Assembly: GCA_021292165.1 (NCBI GenBank)
Contig: CM037880.1
Span: 22,280,051 to 22,344,050, forward strand
From: Shinisaurus crocodilurus
Taxonomy: Eukaryota; Chordata; Lepidosauria; Squamata; Shinisauridae
Direction: 5' to 3'
Length of the DNA stretch: 64,000 nucleotides
Shown here in pieces: positions 56,534 to 64,000 of this stretch (within the stretch, counting starts at the first letter, position 1; each line of letters begins with the position of its first letter). The notes under the pieces were generated by a model. That model was not told the DNA's origin and did no database searches. It saw only the letters and a program-made list of their open reading frames with translations. Both the position numbers and the translations under genes were made by a program.

Positions 56534-57074
56534 AGTTTTAAAGCATTGAAGATTTAATAGTAGTTTATATCCATTTTCCCCAAACTGTTTGCAAACAGCT
56601 CCTAGATAGTATAGAACTACTTCCTTCTCCCTAGGCAGAAATTAGAAAGACTGCCTGATTCAAAAGCAGTGTCATTCATACTCAAGAGAATACGGGACAG
56701 CCACTACTTTCTTTCTCAAGGCTAAACTGGACATGACAGCAAACATACCCACCAAAATTGGCAGTCATGTGTCTAGCTTCTCCTTCCCTCATTTAGTGGT
56801 CATATCATTCCACAATTCCTGTCTCAGACAGCCAATTATATCAAGTGTAGGTGAGGATATACAGAATGTTGTGAATTCATAACACTGAGTAAGTTCTACT
56901 AGATGTTATGGAGTGGGCATTGCCTATAATGTTGTTATGGAGTGGACATCGCAGTAGCCACATATTTACTATCATGCCAAATTTGCTCAGCATGGGGACA
57001 AAGCAGCAAGTGACCAAAGTAGTTTAGTTTACTCTTCAGTGAAGAGGCAACACAAAGAGTACAAAAGGGAAGTC

Positions 57075-57077
57075 ATT

Positions 57078-57117
<40 letters not shown>

Positions 57118-59340
57118 GGCGATCACTCCGACCGAGTAAGATTGTCTTCCGGGATAAAAGGAGGAAATTCTAAAGAATATTGTGTAGACTCTAGCGATGG
57201 GTCCATAAGTGACTGTGGAGGCCAATTCTAGATCCACACAGCTTCCCACAGTGAGGACACAGGTTACCAGATAGAAGATGGTCCTGTAAAGGATTCATTT
57301 GACGTGCTTTTCGCTTAGCACGTTTCTCCCTTTCACCTTGCACTCGGGCTTCTTCAAAGTCCATGGAACCTTTGTGAAAGGCCAACCTGCATTTAGATCG
57401 TTCATGGGCCAGAGCTTCCCAGTTTTCGATGTTTATATTGCATTTTTTTAGATTAGCCTTATGAACATCTTTAAACCTCTTATATTGACCACCGATATTC
57501 CACTTTCCATCCTTGAGTTGGGAATAAAGTAACTGCTTTGGGAGACGGCAGTCAGGACATTCGAACAACATGACCGGTCCACTGAAGTTGGTGTTGAAGG
57601 ATCATTTTTTCAATGCTAGTAGTCTTTGCTTCTTCCAGTACACTGACATTTGTTCGCCTATCTTCCCAAGTAATTTGCAGGATTTTCCGGAGGCAACGTT
57701 GATGAAACCTTTCAAGGAGGTGGAAGTGACGTTTATAGATAGTCCATGTTTCGCAGGCATACAATAAAGTTGGTAATAAAATGGCTTCATAAACCAGTGT
57801 TTTGGTCTTCTTACAAATATCCCGATCCTCGAACACTCTATGTTTCATTCGAGAAAACTGCGGCACTTGCGGAGCTCAAACGATGCTGGATTTCACTGTC
57901 GATGTTAGCTGTAACAGAAAGATAGCTGCCAAGATAGAGAAAATGATCGACATTTTCCAGTATTGCCCCGCGAAGCTGGATAGATGGCATCACCAAAGGA
58001 TTGGCTTGCACTTGCTGATGAAGCACTTTGGTTTTTTTGATGTTAAGTGAGAGACCAAGTTTTTCGTATGCTTCTGCAAAAGCATTTAGGATAGTTTGGA
58101 GATCATCCTCTGAATGTGCGGAGAGCCACATTATCATCAGCATACTGAAGTTCCACAACGGAGGTTGTAATTACCTTACTTTTTGCTTTCAGCCTGCTGA
58201 GATTAAAAAGCTTTCCATCTGTTCGATATATAATTTCCACACCAGTGGGAAGTTTCCCCTTGACAAGATGTAAAACCATGGCGATGAAAATGGCAAATAA
58301 TGTTGGGGCGATAACACATCCCTGTTTAACACCTGATCCCACAATTTAAATGGAGCACCATGAGAGCCGTTGTTGTCCAAAACCGTTGCCGTCATGTTGT
58401 CATGGAGAAGTCACAAGATATTCACAAATTTATTGGGGCATCCAATTTTCATAAGGATAGTCCAGAGAGCTGTACGGTCTACAGTATCAAAGGCCTTAGC
58501 CAAATCGATAAATGCTATATAAAGGGGTTGATTTTGCTCCTGGCATTTTTCTTGGAGCTGACGTGCAGTAAAAATCATGTCTACTGTCCCTCTAGAGGGG
58601 CGGAAACCATATTGAGTTTCAGGGAGGATCTCTTCTGAAATAGATAGAAGACGGTTTGCGAGAATCCTAGCAAATATTTTACCTGCGGTTGCTAAGAGAC
58701 AACTGCCCCGATAGTTTCCACAGTCTGTTCTATCACCCTTCTTAAAGAGGGTGATAATTATGGCATCCCTGAAGTCTTCTGGGATCTCTTCTCTTATCCA
58801 GATTTTTTCGATGAGTTTATGAAGATGTTGTACAAGTTCGGGGGGCCCCTTCTTTAAAGATTTCAGCAGGAATCCCATCTGGTCCACTAGCTTTGTTGTT
58901 CTTCATTTGATTAATGGCTTTTTTTACTTCATCCAAAGTGGGGAGTATTGCAAGTTCCTCTTTAATTTGTTTTTGCGGGATTTGCGAAAAAATCTCATTA
59001 TCCACCTTAGATTTACGATTTAAAAGGTCATAATAATGCTCTTTCCAACGCAGTGCAATAGACTCTTTGTCTTTTAAGAGTTTGGTGCCATCTTTTGATT
59101 GTAAAGGGTTTGTACCATAGGTTTTTGGTCCATAAATGGCCCTTGTGGCCTTAAAAAAGCCCCGTGCATCATGAGATTCTGCAAGTTGTTGAATTTCCTC
59201 AGCTTTCTTTTTCCACCAAGCGTTCTTAAGTTCTCTTGTTCTTCTTTGGACCTCAGCCTTTGCGCTAGCTGAAGTTAATGTGGGAGATGTTCCTGCTTTG
59301 GTCTGTAAATTTCCTTTCAGCTGTATCTTTAGAGACCAGT
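57075..59340 (-). mobile_element. RTE-like LINE, longer 5'-truncated copy, inverted relative to 55698-56533; (ATG)n tail
   Basis: The minus strand shows a pre-RT region (ELAILPTLDEVKKAINQMKN, SGPDGIPAEIF), reverse transcriptase (GNYRGSCLLATAGKIFARIL, YGFRPSRGTVDMIFTARQLQ, YIAFIDLAKAFDTVDR, GVKQGCVIAPTLF, QYADD) and the same C-terminal zinc finger. The endonuclease is missing. Frameshifts near 57.56, 57.85 and 58.34 kb make it inactive. The 3' tail is an (ATC)n run on the plus strand at 57075-57117. It is very close in sequence to the plus-strand copy. Confidence 0.85.
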
Positions 59341-59594
59341 CATATCATCTCTCAACCTCCTTTCTTTCTGCTGAACATGCTTAGATTATTCAGACTCCTT
59401 ACATAAAAGAAACTGCTAGTTCTTTTGAAAATTGCAATTGATTTTCATTGAGTTGGCTCCAGTTTAACCAATTCTTCTGGAAACTGGTAACTTGCAGTGC
59501 GATCCTCTACAAATAGGGTTCTGAGTAGAAGAAAGTTCCACTGAATTCAACAGAATTCTACATACTTCTGGATTACCAGTTCCTAGCCCAGAGT

Positions 59595-60830
59595 TATTAA
59601 AACATGTGTCTCTAATGGAGACAGTATGCCTGGTAATTCTAGAAGTACATTTGTTGTTGTTTGTGGGCAAGATCCTTGGTAGTGTGAGATCAACCATTTG
59701 TGCAATTGATCCTTGCCCTTCTTGGCTGATTAAAGCAGCCATTAGTGACTTAGTCAAGTGGATGAGGATGGTAGTGAATGCCTTCTTAGAGGACAGTGTA
59801 TTTCCATCCAGCCTTAAAATGGCTGCAGTAAGATGTTTATTGGAAAAAATCCTCCCTGGATCTCACCATACTGGATAATTTCCAACCACTCTCAAATTTG
59901 CCATTTCTAGGCAAGATACTTGAGTGCATAGCGGCATCTCAGCTCCAGAGATTCTTGGATGAAAAATTGAAATGGCTTGGCTAGAACCATTTCAGTCTGG
60001 TTTCAGACCTGCTTTTGGGACGGAAACAGCTTTGGTGGACGATCTACAACAGGAATGAGATGGGGAGAATGTCCCTGTTGGTTCTGCTGGACCTCTCAGC
60101 TGTGTTTGACACCATCGACCATGGTATCCTCCTAGACCACCTGATTGCAATGGGTCTGGGAAGCACCATTCTGCAGTAATTCTGGTGATTCCTTGGGGCA
60201 GGTTCCAGAAGGTGATGTTTGCAAAGTCCTGTTCGACACCTTGGCCCCTGGTGTATAGTGTTTCTTAGGGACTGATTCTGTCCCCCATGTTATTTACCAT
60301 CTACATGGAACTATTGAGAGGGGTCAGAGGGTTTGGAGTGCAATTTCACCAACATGCAGAAGATACACAGCTCTATTTGTTTTTCATCTAACAACAACAA
60401 AGCTGTTGGGGTTCTAGACCTGTACCTGGAAGTGGTAATGAGCTGGATGAGGACTAACAAATTGAAGCTTAATGCAAACAAGACAGATGTACTCCAGATC
60501 AGGAGGGAGATGGATTCTGGAATAGGAATTCAACATTTTGGGGGACTGTACTCTCCTTGAAAAATCAGGTTCACAGTTTGGGGTTGCTCCTGGATTTGGC
60601 TTTGCTTTTGGATGACCAGATGGCAGCAGTGTAGTGGCAGTGATAGTAGTGGCACCATGTTTATGGAACATCTCTCTCAAGCATCTAGTTAAATAAGACC
60701 TTTTCATTCTCCAAGGCATTTAACTCAGTGACCTGTACTTTTACTGATTTTTAAAAATTAATGTTTATTGTTTTCATTAGATTGCTATTTGTAGGCCACA
60801 ATGTATTTTTAAATAGAGAAGCTGGGTATA
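59595..60830 (+). mobile_element. Old L2-type LINE fragment in a CREM intron
   Basis: Broken frames correspond to the reverse transcriptase: DPCPSWLIKAA, AFLEDSVFPSSLKMAAVRCL, CTGGACCTCTCAGCTGTGTT (LDLSAVFD) and KLKLNANKTDVLQ. Stops and indels are frequent, so it is older than the L2 copy at 14.4-23.9 kb. It ends before the tau2 exon of CREM. Confidence 0.75.
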
Positions 60831-60900
60831 AAAGTTTAAAACAGACACAAATTTTAAAGCATTTATTCAGCCTAAAATTAACGTAAAACAAAGAACATAC

Positions 60901-61089
60901 CTTGGACAACAACTTGACTCCCAGGAACAAAGAACTGTTGTGTGCCATCAGGTGTTTGAGCTGCATATTGTACAATGGTAGCACCAGGCTGAGAAGCTCC
61001 TGAATTTGTCATTGTTAATGTCTGCAGACCCTGAACACCATCAGATGCCGAATTAGAGATCTGGATTGCTCCACCCTGAGCTATAGCAA
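60901..61089 (-). CDS. CREM: CREM exon G-type (tau2 glutamine-rich activation domain)
   Basis: This internal coding exon of 189 nt encodes about 62 residues plus split codons at both ends. It reads AIAQGGAIQISNSASDGVQG at the start and ends in GTQQFFVPGSQVVVQ. It is the second glutamine-rich transactivation segment (tau2) of CREM; 189 nt is the size I recall for the mammalian tau2 exon. The acceptor AG (61091-61090) follows a T-rich tract, and the donor GT is at 60900-60899 (GTATGT). The exon ends with one base of a codon, which joins the two-base start of the exon at 46972 to give Ala (VVVQ-A-ATGDMP). Including or skipping it switches products between activator and repressor forms, as known for CREM. 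CREB1 has a related exon, but the C-terminal residues match CREM better. Confidence 0.95.
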
Positions 61090-61193
61090 CTTAACAAAAA
61101 CAATAGATATATTAGACAGCAGAAACAAGAGTGTTTGAAAATAGCTCTAATCCAGTAATTCCCAAACTATGCACTGGGACACATGTGCCTTGG

Positions 61194-61531
61194 GCCTGGT
61201 TTGCACATAGCGACTACCCATGGGTTGTTTAAACCACGAGTAGTTGTGACCGTGTGAAAGCTAGCTGGCTTATTTGCTGTGATGTCTGAGCCCGGTACTC
61301 TGGGTTGTTGAGGAATAAACAACCGAGAATTTATTCCATGGTATGCTGTTCGATTAAAATTCTGGGTTGTATCTCCCTCAAGAACCAGAGTTCCAGGTTT
61401 GGATATCACGGTTGTTTTGCAAACCGGTAGCGGGTGACAGGACGCAGTACACTTGCTTGCCTGCTCCTGCATGGTCACAACTAACCCATGGTTTAAACAA
61501 CCCATGGGAGTAGTGATGTGTGAACCAGGTC
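61194..61531. repeat. Long-TIR MITE (CCTGGTTTGCACAT family)
   Basis: The left end CCTGGTTTGCACATAGCGAC plus CCCATGGGTTGTTTAAACCA is inverted at the right end as TGGTTTAAACAACCCATGGG and ATGTGTGAACCAGG. AT- and GGGTTG-rich interior; no coding. Confidence 0.75.
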
Positions 61532-63224
61532 ATTAGAGAACTGCTACTGTATTGTAAGAAATTGGGTGTAAGAGCAAAGTAGCATTTCTACCAGGGCCTT
61601 CAATATGTAACACAGAGGCTTGATCCAGACTTGTTCTCCCATTTGCTGAAGGGTTTTTGATCCAGTGGAGGCTCCCACAGGCAGAAGAGGCAGTGGTGAA
61701 CACAATTCCACTGATTCCACCTGCAACCTCACATGCTACCTCTCATATTGTTCCAGAGGGGCCCTCCCTCCAGAGCAGATTTTCTGGGGAAAATCTGTGA
61801 AAATTGCCTCCCTCCCTTCTACCAACAGCAGTTTCCCATGAGCCGAGTTCCACTCATGGGTTCTCTGGATCCAAGCCAGAGTTTATTTTATTAAATGAGG
61901 GCTCTCTTCAAAAATATACAGCAATTATTAATTATTCCTATGCAAAGATGTTTGAGATGCGATATGTGCACACGCACACACACATATATATTACAGACAC
62001 ATTCACATCTTAGATAGTAGGACTATGCAGATATTATAATTAGAAATTCTGGGTTCCTGAATGTGCCCACAGAATATGCTCTATGTGCATAGGCTCTACA
62101 CCCCTGGTCTTCACTGCAAGGCCTGTGGGGCACTCCACCGTAGAACCTACCAGTACCGCACTCCCTCCCTTTGTGGGCGGGGGAGTGTCCCTGGAGATAA
62201 CCCACAATACAGATGATCTCCAGGGACACCCCTCCTCCCATAATACCTGAGTCTAAGGAAGAACCCCTCGGAGCCAGGCACTTGGGCGTAGCCACCTCCC
62301 TGAAGAGCCATGCCAGCTACTTTTCCAGCCGACATGGCTTTTCAGAGAGTTCAGCTGCCATGAAAAGTGCACGGTAGTGGCAAGGTGGTAGGGAGGGACG
62401 GGGAAGGGAAGGAGGAGGAGGAGAGAAACAGACAGCACAGGCGGGCAGGGAGAAAGACTGGGCTAGTGAGAGGGCAGAGGGGAAGAGGGAGATAAATGTG
62501 GCAGGTGTGGGGAGGAGGGAAATGGATGTGGTGTGTGTGTGGGGAAGACAGACATGGCAGGCTCTCACACTGATTCTCCCCCCCCCCCCCAGTGGCTCCC
62601 ACTTGAAAAATGGTAAAGACCACTGCTCTGCACAGACATTTATTGAATACGTAGAGATTGGGAGTGAGGGAAGGATGTACAATGCAACATTTGCACAGGA
62701 CTGTCATTTAGGTATTGTAATTTTAAAAAATTGAACATTGGGAGTTTATGAATTAGTTTAAAATATAAGCCAAAAGTCGGAAGAACACAGATTTAAAAAC
62801 ATCAAGCAAAACCTAAGCAAGCAGAATGGGAAAACAAGTTTTAATTGTAAAGAGCTCGTTTTTTGCAAAATGTGTCTTTAAAAAATATGCTAGTGTGGGT
62901 TGGAGAATAGAGGACCAAAGTTAATTTCAAGAAAAAATGTTAGCTGTACTATAAGTCTCGTGAAAACATCAGATGTCTAGAAAAAAATGTTTATACAAGG
63001 ATTAAATGGGATCTCATTCAAGAGAAGAGTCTTTTTGATAAGGAATTTATGGTTCTCAAATACTGTGGGGAGTGTTATTAAGGCTGTTGCAAAAGGCAGG
63101 ATAAAAATACCTCAAATACAATCAATCAATCAATCTGATTTCAGAGGAGATTTTAATTGTGTTTCTAATGATAAACTATGAAAACATGTTCCAGCAGGCA
63201 AGTGTTTCAGGAACACTTACATTA

Positions 63225-63295
63225 TCTAACAGTACAATTCAATACATACCTACTCAGAAGTAGGTGTGTATAGGATTGCACTGTAAACCTTGTAG
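63225..63295. repeat. Short palindromic repeat copy
   Basis: ACAGTACAATTCAATACATACC and GTATAGGATTGCACTGT arms around TACTCAGAAGTAGGTG. Confidence 0.6.
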
Positions 63296-63378
63296 ATCTG
63301 AGGACAAATAACCCCAATTTGAAAGATTACACTTTTCACTCTCTAGTTTGGGGTTCATACTCCAGCTTAGATACAGAC

Positions 63379-63711
63379 CCTGGTTCGCATGTAACAACAA
63401 TGCAGAGTACAGGCTGAGTGGGGGTTGAGTATGGGTTATCATTGAATTGTGGGCTGTCGTTGAATTGTGGCTTGTCATTATGTGCAAACCCTGCACTATG
63501 GTTCAACTATGGTTCATTGTTAACAACCCAGAGTTCACAACCCAACAGCAAACCATGGGTTCTCTTCCTGGGTTGTTTGTAGTTAATAATCCACCATTAA
63601 ACCACAGCGCAGCATTCACACATAATGACAGCCCATGATTCAACAACAACCCACAATTCAATGACAACGCATACTCAACCCATACTCTGGGTTGTTGTTA
63701 CATGCAAACCT
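63379..63711. repeat. Long-TIR MITE copy
   Basis: CTGGTTCGCATGTAACAACA and TGTTGTTACATGCAAACC arms; interior rich in CAACCCA/TGGGTTG. Confidence 0.7.
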
Positions 63712-63776
63712 TTTCATTTCTAAGCCATTAGCAAACAGAAGCATGCAGTTCAATATAAACCAAGGTGTTCTGCTAG

Positions 63777-63916
63777 AGTAGGGATGGCAAATGTGTGATC
63801 CTCCAGATGTTGATGGACTCAAACTCTCATCAGGACCTGCCAACATGAAAAATAGGCAGGCATGATGTGAAATGGAGTCCAACAACATCTGGAGGGCACC
63901 AGGTTCCCCCACCCCT
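63777..63916. repeat. Palindromic MITE copy
   Basis: GATCCTCCAGATGTTGATGG and CAACATCTGGAGGGCACC arms. Confidence 0.65.
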
Positions 63917-63954
63917 GTGTTAGATCATGCAAAGGATAACAGTATTCTTGAAAC

Positions 63955-64000
63955 TGGCCTTTATTTTATTTCTTTATTAAGTACATTTATATCTCACCTT
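63955..64000 (-). mobile_element. SINE 3' end cut by the window edge
   Basis: CCTTTATTTTATTTC ... TTTATATCTCACCTT resembles the start of an antisense SINE tail. Confidence 0.45.

Larger units (their letters stand above)
42600..64000 (-). other. CREM: CREM gene, 3' portion (transcription unit runs right to left)
   Basis: CREM encodes a nuclear bZIP transcription factor that binds cAMP response elements. Different promoters and exon choices yield activators or repressors. Visible here, in transcription order: the tau2 exon at 61089-60901, the ICER promoter and first exon near 54.05 kb, the pre-bZIP exon at 46972-46816, and two alternative bZIP exons at 43572-43428 and 43137-42993. Every junction has an AG acceptor or GT donor and compatible phase. 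CREM rather than CREB1 or ATF1 is supported by the tandem pair of bZIP exons, the ICER exon, and the exon ending in VPGSQVVVQ. The kinase-inducible domain and upstream exons are not in the window. I could not find the small gamma exon. The right end is set by the window and the left end by a tentative poly(A) signal. Confidence 0.95.

Noticed and set aside
56750..56775. Possible CREM gamma exon (ETELAPSHM type) on the minus strand
   Set aside because: The translated stretch around CACATG does not match beyond His-Met and has no proper splice sites.
57075..57117. CRISPR-like or coding trinucleotide array
   Set aside because: It is a simple (ATC)n microsatellite forming the tail of an RTE-like LINE.
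62253..62707. Pro/Ser/His-rich open frames up to 121 codons on the minus strand
   Set aside because: They come from GGA/GTG-rich simple sequence; two frames are open at once, the usual sign of low complexity rather than coding.

Overview
This window is vertebrate, almost certainly squamate (lizard or snake), nuclear DNA. The reasons are its repeat mix (tRNA-derived Sauria-type SINEs, many L2/CR1-type LINE pieces, an I/Vingi-like LINE, RTE-like LINEs, hAT and Tigger-like non-autonomous DNA transposons, solo LTRs), short exons in long introns, and no bacterial-style gene packing.

One host gene is recognisable: the 3' part of CREM (cAMP-responsive element modulator) on the minus strand, from about 42.6 kb to beyond the right edge. 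In transcription order I see the tau2 glutamine-rich exon (61089-60901, 189 nt), the intronic ICER promoter with CRE-like elements and the tiny ICER first exon (start codon at 54057, donor after 54033), the exon preceding the bZIP (46972-46816, 157 nt), and two alternative bZIP terminal exons, DBD I (43572-43428) and DBD II (43137-42993). Splice phases agree throughout. The KID exon and the upstream promoter exons must lie to the right of the window. A second pair of perfect palindromic CREs lies about 0.65-0.73 kb downstream of the ICER start codon.

From 0 to about 42 kb I find no host exon, only repeats. The centrepiece is a full-length, apparently intact LINE (17551-23121, minus strand, 20-bp target duplication) nested inside a long L2-type LINE (about 14.4-23.9 kb). 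It has ORF1 (489 aa), ORF2 (endonuclease + reverse transcriptase + C-terminal Cys/His motif), a YY1-like site 12 nt from its 5' end, a canonical PIP-box sequence in ORF1, and a T TTT TTA slippery heptamer in the ORF1 frame that leads by a -1 shift exactly into ORF2, which has no usable AUG. Several solo LTRs with 5-bp target duplications (5592-6185, 7196-7980, 26880-27414, 48148-49790, and one cut by the left edge), hAT insertions with 8-bp duplications (2899-4001, 34444-34643, 48644-49565), foldback elements, and an inverted pair of RTE-like LINE copies (55.7-59.3 kb) fill most of the rest.

Repeat names were assigned by eye from protein motifs, termini and target duplications. No database search was run. 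Boundaries stated to the base rest on visible duplications, splice sites or start/stop codons; others are approximate.
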